Positions 9,424-17,455 of a stretch of DNA of 52,928 nt are shown here, in pieces (within the stretch, counting starts at the first letter, position 1; each line of letters begins with the position of its first letter). Source of the DNA: Candidatus Desulfarcum epimagneticum (GTDB lineage: Bacteria > Desulfobacterota > Desulfobacteria > Desulfobacterales > CR-1); NCBI GenBank assembly GCA_900659855.1, contig CAACVI010000011.1, positions 1 to 52,928 on the forward strand, in the 5' to 3' direction. The notes under the pieces are model-generated. The model was not told the origin of the DNA, did not search any database, and worked only from the letters and a program-made list of their open reading frames with translations. The translations under genes and the position numbers were made by a program.

Positions 9424-10824
9424 ATGATGGAATCCGCGAAAAAAATGTTCCACACGGCCCGGGCCGCCTGGGCGCATGACAAAAAACGGACCAGGGTAAA
9501 ACGAAAAGCCGACGAACTGGCGTTTCTTCCGGCCGCGCTGGAGGTGCTGGAGACCCCGGCCTCCCCGGCGGGGCGCCTCACCCTGTATGTGATCATATCT
9601 ATTTTTTTGCTGGCCCTGGTCTGGGGATGCCTGGGCCGCGTGGACACGGTGGCGGTGGCCCCGGGGAAAATCATCCCCGGCGGGCGGGTGAAGGTGGTCC
9701 AGCCCCTTGAAATGGGCCTGATCCGGGCCATTCATGTGAAGGAGGGGGACCATGTGAAAAAAGGCGACGCGCTCATTGATCTGGACCCCACGGAAAACAG
9801 GGTGGACAAGGCGCGCGTGGAGCGGGCCATCGCCTCGCTGGCCATGAAGTATGGAAGGCTTGAAACCACCTTGAGGCGTCTGGATGGGGAAACGAGCGCC
9901 GTTCTCAAACGGGTCGCCGGCATTGACGACAAAACCTTTTGGGACAGCGGAAAAAAGATGGAGACCGACCTGGCCGACATCCGGAGCCGGCTGGCCGCGC
10001 TTGAAAACGACCGTCGCGCCCTGGCGGCCGAGCGCCGGGCCGTTTCGGCGGAAATGGAAAAAATCCAGGCCGTTCTTCCCATTTTCGAGCAGAAAGAAAA
10101 GGCCATGCGCTCCCTTTACGAAAGCGGGTCCGGGACGAAATTCGAGTGGCTGGAGGCCCGGCGGGAATGGATTCAAAAGTCCCAGGACCTGGTTTCCAAA
10201 CGCCACATGGCGGCCGGGATTTCGGCCCGGCTGGCCTCGAACCGGGAGAGCCGGAAACAGGCGCGGTCGGATTTCAGAAAGGGCGTTTTCGCCGAGCGGC
10301 TTCAGGCGCTGGAGGATATGGAGCAGTCCCGGCTGGAGCTGAACAGGGCTGAAACCCGGGAAAAACTCAACCGACTGACGGCGCCGGTGGACGGAAAGGT
10401 TCAGAATCTCAAAGTCCACACCGTCGGCGGTGTGGTGGAGCCGGCCGAGCCTTTGATGACCATTGTTCCGGACCGGACGCCGATGGAGATCGAGGCCATG
10501 GCTTTGAACCGGGACATCGGTTTTATCCGGGAAGGCCAGAGCGTTGAAATCAAGGTGGAGAGCTTTCCCTTTTCCAAATACGGCCTGGTGAAAGGCCGGG
10601 TGGCGCGGATATCCCCGGACGCCCTGGAGACCGGGGAGATGGGGCTGGTGTATCCCATCGCCGTGTCCATGGACGAGGACCGGATCCAGGTCCGGGACAA
10701 ATGGGTCAGCCTCTGTCTGGGCATGGCGGTGACGGCGGAGATCAAAACCGACGACCGCCGGATCATCGAGTATTTCCTTTCCCCCCTGCTTCGCTACCAG
10801 AGCGAGGCGCTCCGGGAGCGTTGA
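9424..10824 (+). CDS. Type I secretion membrane-fusion protein, HlyD-like
   Basis: Periplasmic adaptor (466 aa) linking the ABC exporter to an outer-membrane TolC channel. It has a short cytoplasmic N-terminus, one transmembrane helix at about 52-70, a first lipoyl/barrel half beginning VAVAPGKIIPGGRVKVVQP, a long charged coiled-coil (about 130-320), and the HlyD-type C-terminal half with LTAPVDGKVQNL. I chose the ATG at 9424 because it follows GGGGGAAAC and gives the usual HlyD start. The frame is open back to 9361, but that would overlap the exporter stop and add residues lying in a repeat-end fragment (~9366-9396, ACGATGTCGTCA). It forms an operon with the exporter. Confidence 0.92.
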   Translation: MMESAKKMFHTARAAWAHDKKRTRVKRKADELAFLPAALEVLETPASPAGRLTLYVIISIFLLALVWGCLGRVDTVAVAPGKIIPGGRVKVVQPLEMGLIRAIHVKEGDHVKKGDALIDLDPTENRVDKARVERAIASLAMKYGRLETTLRRLDGETSAVLKRVAGIDDKTFWDSGKKMETDLADIRSRLAALENDRRALAAERRAVSAEMEKIQAVLPIFEQKEKAMRSLYESGSGTKFEWLEARREWIQKSQDLVSKRHMAAGISARLASNRESRKQARSDFRKGVFAERLQALEDMEQSRLELNRAETREKLNRLTAPVDGKVQNLKVHTVGGVVEPAEPLMTIVPDRTPMEIEAMALNRDIGFIREGQSVEIKVESFPFSKYGLVKGRVARISPDALETGEMGLVYPIAVSMDEDRIQVRDKWVSLCLGMAVTAEIKTDDRRIIEYFLSPLLRYQSEALRER

Positions 10825-10844
10825 CGGGGCCGAAAGTTTTTCTT

Positions 10845-10891
10845 GAACATCAAAACCAAAATGTGGTAGGAACATCAAAACCAAAATGTGG
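10845..10891. repeat. Tandem direct repeat, two 22-bp copies
   Basis: GAACATCAAAACCAAAATGT plus GG occurs twice with a 25-bp period (10845-10866 and 10870-10891), between the secretion operon and hom. No hairpin or promoter is evident in it. Function is unknown. Confidence 0.8.
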
Positions 10892-11042
10892 CGGGGCGCC
10901 TGAAATTTTCCACACTCCGGGAAATCAATCCCATTGCTTCATGAAATCAAATCATTTGAGCCGGGGCCTTCCGGCGTTTTTTTAAAAACACGTTTTTCCG
11001 GATTGTTTTTTCCTTTTTGCAAAGGGGGCTTTTGAAGTCTTT

Positions 11043-12350
11043 ATGAAACACATCAAAATCGGTCTGATCGGGCTGGGAACTGTGGGGGCCGGGGTCGCCA
11101 AAATTCTCTTTGAAAAAAAAGAGCTGATCTCCTCCCGTCTGGGGGCCTGTCTGGACCTGGTTTGCGCCGTGGACCTGGATGAGAGCAAAAAACAGGCGCT
11201 TTCCCCGGGCGAAACCGTTTTTTCCAAAGATCCGGACAAGGTCCTGGAGGATCCCGACATCGACATCATCGTGGAGATGATCGGGGGAACGGGCGTCGCC
11301 GGGGACTTCATTTTGCGGGCCATTGAGAGCGGCAAACATGTGGTGACGGCCAACAAGGCCCTTTTGGCGGACCGGGGCCGGATGATTCTGGCGAGGGCCG
11401 CGGAAAAAGGGGTGGATGTGGGTTTTGAGGCCAGCGCGGGGGGTTGCATGCCCATTGTCAAAACCATCCGGGAATCCATGGTGGGAAACGAGATTGAGGG
11501 AATCGCCGGCATTTTAAACGGGACCTGCAATTATATTTTGTCCCGGATGTGGCGCGACCGGATCGGCTTTGACGAGGCGCTCAAAGACGCCATGGAAAAG
11601 GGATTCGCCGAGGCCGATCCCTCCCTGGACATCAGCGGGGAGGACTCGGCCCACAAACTGGCGATTTTGACCCAGCTGGCCCACGGCGTTGATGTGAAGC
11701 CCGGCGACATTTATGTGGAGGGCATCGAAAAGATTGAGCCCATCGACATCGCCTTCGCCGAGGAGTTCGGCTTCCGCATCAAATTGATGGCCATCAGCAA
11801 ACGGAGGGGAGACGCCATTGAGGCCCGGGTGCATCCCGCCATGATTCCCGTCACCAACCTTCTGGCCCGGGTGGAGGACAACTTAAACGCCGTGACCCTG
11901 TCCGGGGACGCCACGGGCGATATTCTGCTTTACGGCTACGGGGCCGGCATGATGCCCACCGCCAGCGTGGTGGCGGGCGACATCGCGGACATCGCCCGGA
12001 ACATGCTGTCCGGGGCGTCGGGAAGGACCCCGTTTTTTTCATGTGAGACAAAGGATTCCCAAAACGCCTTCATTATGCCCATCAAAGACATCCGAACCCA
12101 TCACTATATCCGGATTTCAGCCCTGGACAGGCCCGGCGTGCTTTCCAGGGTGGCCGGCGCTTTGGGGGATCACCACATCAGCATCCGGACCGTGCACCAG
12201 AAAGGCCGCCGGAGCAACGGCGCGGTTCCGGTGGTCATGCTCACCCACAAGGCGAAGGAATCCGACATGAAAGCCGCCCTTTCCGGAATGAAAGACATGG
12301 CGGTGGTGGACGGGGACCCGGTTCTGATTCGCATTGAGGAGAACGCTTGA
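11043..12350 (+). CDS. hom: Homoserine dehydrogenase with C-terminal ACT domain
   Basis: Reduces aspartate-4-semialdehyde to homoserine with NAD(P)H, the branch point to threonine and methionine. It has 435 aa, the normal length for the ACT-containing form. The Rossmann glycine motif GLIGLGTVGAGVA is at about 6-18. The catalytic region contains the GGCMPIVKTIRES and LNGTCNYIL boxes. An ACT regulatory domain begins near 355 (YIRISALDRPGVLSRVAGAL), so threonine feedback is likely. The TGA stop coincides with the end of a dispersed repeat (copy B). The next gene, thrH, acts on the product homoserine or on phosphoserine. Confidence 0.95.
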   Translation: MKHIKIGLIGLGTVGAGVAKILFEKKELISSRLGACLDLVCAVDLDESKKQALSPGETVFSKDPDKVLEDPDIDIIVEMIGGTGVAGDFILRAIESGKHVVTANKALLADRGRMILARAAEKGVDVGFEASAGGCMPIVKTIRESMVGNEIEGIAGILNGTCNYILSRMWRDRIGFDEALKDAMEKGFAEADPSLDISGEDSAHKLAILTQLAHGVDVKPGDIYVEGIEKIEPIDIAFAEEFGFRIKLMAISKRRGDAIEARVHPAMIPVTNLLARVEDNLNAVTLSGDATGDILLYGYGAGMMPTASVVAGDIADIARNMLSGASGRTPFFSCETKDSQNAFIMPIKDIRTHHYIRISALDRPGVLSRVAGALGDHHISIRTVHQKGRRSNGAVPVVMLTHKAKESDMKAALSGMKDMAVVDGDPVLIRIEENA

Positions 12351-12497
12351 CGACATCGTAAAAAATCCGATCTACGGCGTTGCAGCGTTTATTTTTAATT
12401 GAGGCATACTACATGTATTGCCTCAATTAAAAATAACCACTACGCCTTGTATATCGAATTTTTACGATGCCGTCTGATCCACTTTTTACGAGTTCAT
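12348..12497 (-). repeat. Dispersed ~150-bp palindromic element, copy B (inverted)
   Basis: Same element as copy A in the opposite orientation: TGACGACATCGTAAAAAATC at the left, the core palindrome at ~12391-12438, then CCACTACGCCTTGTATATCG and TTTTTACGAGTTCA at the right. Its first three bases are the hom stop codon. It separates hom from thrH. Confidence 0.85.
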
Positions 12498-12510
12498 TTA
12501 AAGGATCATT

Positions 12511-13110
12511 ATGAATATTATCTGCACAGACATGGAAGGCGTCCTGGTCCCCGAAATCTGGATCGGCGTGGCCGAGGCCACGGGCGTAAAAGAGCTGAGG
12601 CTCACCACCCGGGATATTTCCGACTATGACGAGCTGATGCGAAAACGCCTGTCTATCTTAAAAGAAAACAAAATCACGCTGCCCGATATTCAAAGGGTGA
12701 TCGACGGGATGGCGCCCCTTGAGGGGGCCGTCGAATTCCTGGAATGGCTCAGGAGCCGGGTCCAGACCATCGTGGTGTCGGACACCTTCTCCCAGTTCGC
12801 CGGGCCGCTTCTTAAAAAGCTGTCCTGGCCCACGCTGTTTTGCAACGAGCTGGTCATCGGGCCCAACGGCTCTGTGGACGGCTACCGGCTCCGCCAGAAA
12901 GACGGAAAACGCAAAACCGTTCTGGCTTTAAGGAGTCTTGAGTTTCGAATCGTCGCCATGGGGGATTCCTACAACGACATCTCCATGCTCAAAGAGGCGG
13001 ACCAGGGAATTTTGTTCCGGCCCCCGGAAAACGTGAGGCGGGAATTCCCGGAGTTTCCTGTGACGGAGCGTTTTGATGAACTCAAAAGCATGATTCAATC
13101 GGCGCTTTAA
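12511..13110 (+). CDS. thrH: ThrH-type phosphoserine phosphatase / homoserine phosphotransferase
   Basis: HAD-superfamily enzyme of 199 aa. Characterised ThrH dephosphorylates phosphoserine and can transfer the phosphate to homoserine. The sequence follows Pseudomonas ThrH closely, as I recall it: an N-terminal D-M-E-G-V-L-V-P-E nucleophile box, TTRDI.DYD, the PLEGAVEFLEWLR segment, motif II SDTF, YRLRQKDGKR, motif IV GDSYND near residue 150, and ILFRPPENVRREFP. The ATG is preceded by AAAGGA. Its place beside hom fits a role linking serine and threonine synthesis. The repeat between the two genes may uncouple their transcription. Confidence 0.92.
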   Translation: MNIICTDMEGVLVPEIWIGVAEATGVKELRLTTRDISDYDELMRKRLSILKENKITLPDIQRVIDGMAPLEGAVEFLEWLRSRVQTIVVSDTFSQFAGPLLKKLSWPTLFCNELVIGPNGSVDGYRLRQKDGKRKTVLALRSLEFRIVAMGDSYNDISMLKEADQGILFRPPENVRREFPEFPVTERFDELKSMIQSAL

Positions 13111-13137
13111 CAGACAACCCAGACGGGAGGGCGAGAC

Positions 13138-14913
13138 ATGAAAATTTTAATCGTGGGGGGCGGGGGCCGGGAGCATGCCCTGGCATGGAAACTGTCCAAA
13201 AGCCCCAGGGTGAGACAGATATACTGCGCGCCTGGAAACGCGGGGATCGCGGATTTGGCCGAATGCGTTCCCATCAAGGCCGCAAAAACGGACAAGCTCC
13301 TTGAGTTCGCTTTGGAAAACGCCGTGGATCTCACGGTGGTGGGGCCGGAAGACCCCCTGTCCATGGGAATCGCGGACCTGTTTGAAAAGAACGGTCTGAA
13401 GATATTCGGCGCGTCAAAGGCGGCGGCCCGGATCGAGTCCAGCAAATTTTTCGCCAAGTCGCTCATGAACAAATACGGCATCCCTGCGGCAAAGGGGGAG
13501 GCGTTCACAAGTTATGACAAGGCGAAAGCGTATATCCGGAAAATGGGGGCGCCCATTGTGGTCAAGGCCGACGGCCTGGCCGCCGGAAAAGGCGTGATGG
13601 TGTGCGCCGAGATCCAGGAGGCGCTGGACGCGCTGGATCTCATCATGAAGGACAACGCCTTTGGAGAAGCCGGCTCCCGGGTGGTCATTGAGGAAAGGCT
13701 GGAGGGCGAGGAGGCCTCTTTTCTGGCCTTTGTGGACGGAGAGACGGTCCTGCCGCTGCCCTCGTCCCAGGACCACAAACCGGTTTTTGACGGCGACAAG
13801 GGCCCCAACACCGGGGGCATGGGCGCCTATTCCCCGGCCCCGGTGGCGGCGGACCCCTATATGGAAAAAAAGATCATGGAAACCGTGATGATCCCGGCGG
13901 TCAGGGGCATGGCGGCCGAGGGATGCCCCTACAAGGGGGTGCTGTACGCGGGGCTGATGATCAAAGACGCCGATATCAAGGTTCTGGAGTTCAACGCCCG
14001 GTTCGGAGACCCCGAGGCCCAGCCCCTTCTGGCGAGGGTGAAAAACGACATGGTTCCCGTGATGGAGGCCGTCATCGAAGGGCGTCTGGATGAATGCCGT
14101 CTGGACATAGACGAGCGGGCGGCGGTCTGCGTGGTCATGGCCTCAGGGGGCTACCCCGGCGATTATGAGAAAGGCGCCCCCATCTCGGGCCTGGAGGCGG
14201 CCGGGCGCATGCGGAACGTTTCCGTGTTTCATTCCGGGACGGAGTTTCAAAACGGCGCCGTGGCGGCCTCCGGGGGGCGGGTCCTTGGGGTCACCGCGCT
14301 GGGAGACTCCGTTGAAAAGGCCATTGAAAAGGCCTACGGGGCTGTTTCTAAAATTCGCTGGGAAAACGTCCATTACCGAAAAGACATCGGCGCCAAGGCC
14401 GTGGCGCGACTCAACGCCCCCCCAAGGGTGGGCATCGTCATGGGAAGCGATTCCGACCTCGGGGTCATGGAGTCGGCGGCGGCGGTTCTCAAAGAGTTCG
14501 GCGTTCGTTTTGAGATGACCGTGGCCTCGGCCCACCGAAGCCCGGAACGCGCCCAGGCCTTCGCGGCGGGCGCGGTGGACAGGGGAATGAAGGCGATCAT
14601 CGCCGGCGCGGGCCACGCGGCGCACCTGGCCGGGGCCATGGCCGCCCATTCGACCCTTCCGGTGATCGGGGTTCCCATCGACTCGTCATGCTTAAACGGG
14701 CTGGACTCCCTTTTGTCCACGGTTCAGATGCCCCCCGGCATGCCGGTGGCCACCATGGCCGTGGGAAAATCCGGCGCCCGGAACGCGGGGATACTGGCGG
14801 TCCAGATCCTGGCCCTGTCGGACCCGGCGCTTTCGGAAAAGCTTGTGGCGTTTAAAAGAAAAATGTCTGAAAAAGTGGATGAAAAAGCCGAGAAACTCAA
14901 AGTCTGGGGATGA
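13138..14913 (+). CDS. purDE: PurD-PurE fusion: glycinamide ribonucleotide synthetase plus N5-CAIR mutase
   Basis: One 591-aa chain carries two purine-synthesis enzymes. Residues 1-425 are phosphoribosylamine-glycine ligase (PurD, ATP-grasp): MKILIVGGGGREHALAWKL, VKADGLAAGKGV, the DHKPVFDGDKGPNTGGMGAY box and LEFNARFGDPEAQ. From about 429 comes a class I PurE with GIVMGSDSD, the SAHRSPER box, GAGHAAHLAGAMA and PVIGVP. The two halves are joined by a short linker (LNAPPRVG) with no internal stop. They catalyse non-adjacent steps (2 and the carboxylation after AIR). An RBS-like GGGAGG lies upstream. tsaC overlaps the 3' end. Confidence 0.95.
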   Translation: MKILIVGGGGREHALAWKLSKSPRVRQIYCAPGNAGIADLAECVPIKAAKTDKLLEFALENAVDLTVVGPEDPLSMGIADLFEKNGLKIFGASKAAARIESSKFFAKSLMNKYGIPAAKGEAFTSYDKAKAYIRKMGAPIVVKADGLAAGKGVMVCAEIQEALDALDLIMKDNAFGEAGSRVVIEERLEGEEASFLAFVDGETVLPLPSSQDHKPVFDGDKGPNTGGMGAYSPAPVAADPYMEKKIMETVMIPAVRGMAAEGCPYKGVLYAGLMIKDADIKVLEFNARFGDPEAQPLLARVKNDMVPVMEAVIEGRLDECRLDIDERAAVCVVMASGGYPGDYEKGAPISGLEAAGRMRNVSVFHSGTEFQNGAVAASGGRVLGVTALGDSVEKAIEKAYGAVSKIRWENVHYRKDIGAKAVARLNAPPRVGIVMGSDSDLGVMESAAAVLKEFGVRFEMTVASAHRSPERAQAFAAGAVDRGMKAIIAGAGHAAHLAGAMAAHSTLPVIGVPIDSSCLNGLDSLLSTVQMPPGMPVATMAVGKSGARNAGILAVQILALSDPALSEKLVAFKRKMSEKVDEKAEKLKVWG

Positions 14914-15520
14914 TGTTTCAGGAAAATTCCCGGACCCGGAACTCATCAGGAGGGCGGCGGAGGCCCTTAAAAGAGGCGGGGCTGTGGTGTTTCCCACCCG
15001 GGGCCTGTACGGGCTGGGCGCCGACGCGCTGAGCCGGGACGCCGTTGAGAAAATTTTCGCCATCAAAAAACGGTCCCGGGAAAAGCCCCTTTTGATACTG
15101 GCCGAAGACCTGGAGGCGGTCCGGGGGCTGGTCACGGACATTCCCCCGGCCGGGGAAAAGATCGCCCGGCGTTTCTGGCCCGGCCGGGTCACTTTGGTCC
15201 TTAAGGCCGCGGCCCATCTTCCGGAAAATCTCACGGCGAAAACGGGAAAAATCGGGGTCAGGATTCCCGGCCACCCGGTGGCCCGGGCCCTGGTCCGGGC
15301 GATGGGCGGCCCTGTGACCGGAACCAGCGCCAACCTGTCCGGAAGCCCCGGCTGCCGGAGGGTTTCGGATATCCCGGGGGAAATGATCCGGGCATGCGAC
15401 GGGGTCCTGGACGCCGGAATTCTTGAAGGCGGCCCGGGCTCCACAGTGGTGGATGTCACCCTGCCCGAGCCGGCGATCATCCGCCAGGGAGCGGTCCTGA
15501 AAGAGGACCTTTTTTCCTAA
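14879..15520 (+). CDS. tsaC: L-threonylcarbamoyladenylate synthase, TsaC/Sua5 (YrdC) family
   Basis: Makes threonylcarbamoyl-AMP for t6A37 tRNA modification. The YrdC fold is complete: GGAVVFPTRGLYGLGADA, the KKRSREKPL motif, FWPGRVTLVLKA, VRIPGHPVA and GTSANLSG. With the ATG at 14879 it has 213 aa and overlaps purDE by 35 bp. No ATG, GTG or TTG lies between there and the conserved core. An earlier in-frame ATG at 14843 is possible but would overlap further. Sua5's C-terminal extra domain is absent, so the short TsaC type is meant. Confidence 0.88.
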   Translation: MKKPRNSKSGDDVSGKFPDPELIRRAAEALKRGGAVVFPTRGLYGLGADALSRDAVEKIFAIKKRSREKPLLILAEDLEAVRGLVTDIPPAGEKIARRFWPGRVTLVLKAAAHLPENLTAKTGKIGVRIPGHPVARALVRAMGGPVTGTSANLSGSPGCRRVSDIPGEMIRACDGVLDAGILEGGPGSTVVDVTLPEPAIIRQGAVLKEDLFS

Positions 15521-15552
15521 GCGAATCGAAGGGCGCTTTGAAAAACTCTTTA

Positions 15553-15581
15553 TTGACAATCCGGGGCGGTTGGTTTATACA
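15553..15581 (+). promoter_or_regulatory. Sigma-70 promoter for tRNA-Leu
   Basis: A perfect TTGACA (15553-15558), a 17-bp spacer, and TATACA (15576-15581). It ends 14 bases before the mature tRNA 5' end. Confidence 0.85.
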
Positions 15582-15595
15582 ATAGCATTTCTAAA

Positions 15596-15683
15596 GCCGG
15601 GGTGGTGAAACTGGTAGACGCAGAGGACTCAAAATCCTCCGGGCATTATGTCCGTGTCGGTTCGATTCCGACCCCCGGCACCA
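15596..15683 (+). tRNA. tRNA-Leu(CAA)
   Basis: Class II cloverleaf. The acceptor GCCGGGG pairs with CCCCGGC, followed by A and an encoded CCA. The anticodon stem GAGGA/TCCTC encloses the loop CTCAAAA, so the anticodon is CAA (reads UUG). The long variable arm (GGGCATTATGTCC) and the T arm GGTTCGATTCC are intact. Confidence 0.95.
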
Positions 15684-15684
15684 G

Positions 15685-16059
15685 TTAAATCAAGGGGTTA
15701 GCCGATATTGGCTTCCCCTTTTTTTGTTGTTTTTCCCATCGAGGTTGGGCTTCGGTCTTAATTCGCCGGCCGCTTTTCAATATTTCATGGGCGATGGGGT
15801 TGGAGGGGGTAAAATCTTTTGCCCTGAAAGGATGAGGCTCGATTCTGCTGTCGATCTTGCGTCTTAATCTCATCAGCTCCAGTCGGATATCCATCGGATT
15901 TTTAAATTCTTCAAGAATAACGGCGATGTCAATGTCGCTTTCCTCCCGGTTCATTCCCCTGGCGTGAGAGCCGAAAAGAAAAACGGATCTGCAATGATAA
16001 TTCGCGTGGACCGCTGAGGCGAATTTTCGGGCAATATCTAAAGCATCGTTTCTATCCAT
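15685..16059 (-). CDS. Minimal nucleotidyltransferase (MNT), MntA/HepT-type antitoxin-like
   Basis: A 124-aa nucleotidyltransferase-fold protein with the diagnostic G-S-x10-D-x-D motif (GSHARGMNREESDIDIAV, with the second half-site in SDID). In HEPN-MNT modules such a protein AMPylates its HEPN toxin partner. The start at 16059 gives the conserved MDRNDALDIARKF opening. The last ~16 residues (after the KTEAQP region) are encoded by the reverse complement of the tRNA-Leu terminator, and the stop is two bases from the tRNA CCA, so the natural 3' end may have been replaced. A truncated possible HEPN reading frame overlaps its 5' end. Confidence 0.8.
   Translation of the reverse strand: MDRNDALDIARKFASAVHANYHCRSVFLFGSHARGMNREESDIDIAVILEEFKNPMDIRLELMRLRRKIDSRIEPHPFRAKDFTPSNPIAHEILKSGRRIKTEAQPRWEKQQKKGKPISANPLI
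15692..15725 (+). terminator. Rho-independent terminator after tRNA-Leu
   Basis: AAGGGG-TT-AGCC pairs with GGCT-T-CCCCTT around a 6-nt loop, followed by a run of T. The hairpin also encodes, on the other strand, the last residues of the convergent nucleotidyltransferase gene. Confidence 0.8.
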
Positions 16060-16141
16060 TTTCGCAATTCCTCTATTCGATCCATCCACAGCCTGGCGTA
16101 TTCCCGGGTGCATAAACTGTAGAATTCTTTTTTGTAGTGGT
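16038..16141 (-). pseudogene. C-terminal remnant of a possible HEPN partner gene
   Basis: The frame ending TAG at 16038-16040 reads HYKKEFYSLCTREYARLW then MDRIEELRKWIETML and overlaps the MNT start by 22 bases, the tight overlap usual for HEPN-MNT pairs. Upstream the frame hits a stop inside the palindromic repeat at 16137-16215, so only the tail remains. The HEPN assignment rests on context and a helical, charged tail, not on the RxxxxH motif, which is not present. Confidence 0.4.
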
Positions 16142-16215
16142 TGGGTTAAGCGAAGCGCAACCCAACGTGTGTGTCGGAGCATACAATGTTGGGTTTCGTT
16201 CCTCAACCCAACCAC
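16137..16215. repeat. GTTGGGTT palindromic intergenic repeat
   Basis: Two nested inverted repeats: GGTTGGGTT...AACCCAAC at 16139-16165 and GTTGGGTTTCGTT...CAACCCAACC at 16189-16214. Another half-copy with GTTGGGTTTCGTT lies near 48420. It interrupts the HEPN-like remnant. Confidence 0.7.
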
Positions 16216-16313
16216 AGCGCCGGCGCTTCTTTAACTTATCACAATCAAACAATTTTCCGGCCATCTTTGAATAAAATCGAATTATTCACCATCCAACTGA
16301 GCAGCCCTTCCCC

Positions 16314-17411
16314 TCACCCCCCCAAAGGCTGATAAGCGCAAAGCGGCTCCGGGGTCATGAAATCGCCGGTGGCCTCATAGGCCCGTGCCCGGCATCCGCC
16401 GCACACCTTTTTGTATTCGCACGCGCCGCATTTTCCCTTAAGGGCGCTGAAGTCGCGCAGTTTGAGAAAAACGTCCGAGGCCTTCCATATATCTTGGAAG
16501 GGCCAGCGGGTCACATCGCCGCAGTCGGCGTGGAGGAAGCCGCAGGGGCGGACGATCCCCCGGTGGGAGATGAAGCAGAACCCGGTTCCGGCCAGGCAGC
16601 CCCGGGTGACTGCGTCCATGCCGTGGGTCTCAAAAGACACCGTCTCGCCGTCTTCTTTGGCCCTTTGCCGAAGGATTCGGTAATAATGGGGGGCGCATGT
16701 GGCTTTCAGATGCATGGCGGTCTTTCCCCGGCGGTCATAAAACCAGTTGAGGGTTTTTTCGTATTCTTCGGCGCTGATGGCCTGGTCGGAAATGTATTTT
16801 CCCCGGCCGGTCGGAACCAGAAGAAAAATGTGGTGGGCCGCGGCGCCCATCTCAATGGCCAGGTCGTGAATGGCGGGCATGAGTTCGAGATTGGCCTGGG
16901 TGATGGTGGTGTTGATCTGGAACTCTACCCCGGCGTCTTTGGCCAGCCGGATTCCCCTGACGGCGCTGTCAAAGGCGCCGTCCACGCCCCGGAATCGGTC
17001 GTGGCTGTTTTTTTCGTTTCCGTCCAGGCTCACGCTGATGCGCTTGATCCCGGAGTCCGCCATTTTTTTCGCGGTTTCTTTTGTGATCAAAGAGCCGTTG
17101 GGCGCCATGACCATGCGCAGGCCTTTTTCGGTCCCATAGGCGGCGATGTCGAAAATGTCCGGCCGCAAAAGCGGCTCCCCGCCGGTCAGGATGACGATGG
17201 GGGAGCCGACTTCGGCCATTTGGTCCACAAGCGCCAGGGAGGCGTCGGGGGACAGCTCCCCCTCGTAGGGGCCCTTGTCCGCCGCGGCGCGGCAATGGAC
17301 GCAGGCCAGGTTGCAGCTTCGGGTGACCTCCCAGGCGATGAGCCGGGGAGAGGCGAACGGGTCTTTTTTTTCGCCATGACCGCTTTTCGGGGGATGATGG
17401 GGATGTTTCAA
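16314..17411 (-). CDS. ahbD: AhbD-like radical-SAM heme synthase (SPASM domain)
   Basis: Predicted to decarboxylate Fe-coproporphyrin III to heme, the last step of the siroheme-dependent pathway. The radical-SAM cluster motif CNLACVHC gives Cys33, 37 and 40. GGEPLLRPD follows, and a C-terminal SPASM region carries many cysteines (CLAGTGFC, CGFLHADCG, CGACEYKKVCGGC). I chose the TTG at 17411 because GGAG lies 9 bases upstream and it leaves 44 bp after hemB. A longer open frame would overlap hemB in another frame and has no family-like sequence. Length is 365 aa. NirJ or another SPASM enzyme is the alternative, but the LIAWEVTRSCNLACVHCRA opening and hemB linkage favour AhbD. Confidence 0.85.
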   Translation of the reverse strand: MKHPHHPPKSGHGEKKDPFASPRLIAWEVTRSCNLACVHCRAAADKGPYEGELSPDASLALVDQMAEVGSPIVILTGGEPLLRPDIFDIAAYGTEKGLRMVMAPNGSLITKETAKKMADSGIKRISVSLDGNEKNSHDRFRGVDGAFDSAVRGIRLAKDAGVEFQINTTITQANLELMPAIHDLAIEMGAAAHHIFLLVPTGRGKYISDQAISAEEYEKTLNWFYDRRGKTAMHLKATCAPHYYRILRQRAKEDGETVSFETHGMDAVTRGCLAGTGFCFISHRGIVRPCGFLHADCGDVTRWPFQDIWKASDVFLKLRDFSALKGKCGACEYKKVCGGCRARAYEATGDFMTPEPLCAYQPLGG

Positions 17412-17455
17412 AATTAAAGTCTCCAGAGGGTTTCGCGGGGTTATGGGGCTCAGGA

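Noticed and set aside
9379-10884. A 501-codon minus-strand frame over the membrane-fusion gene
   Set aside because: High-GC antisense frame; the plus strand encodes a clear HlyD-type protein in operon context.
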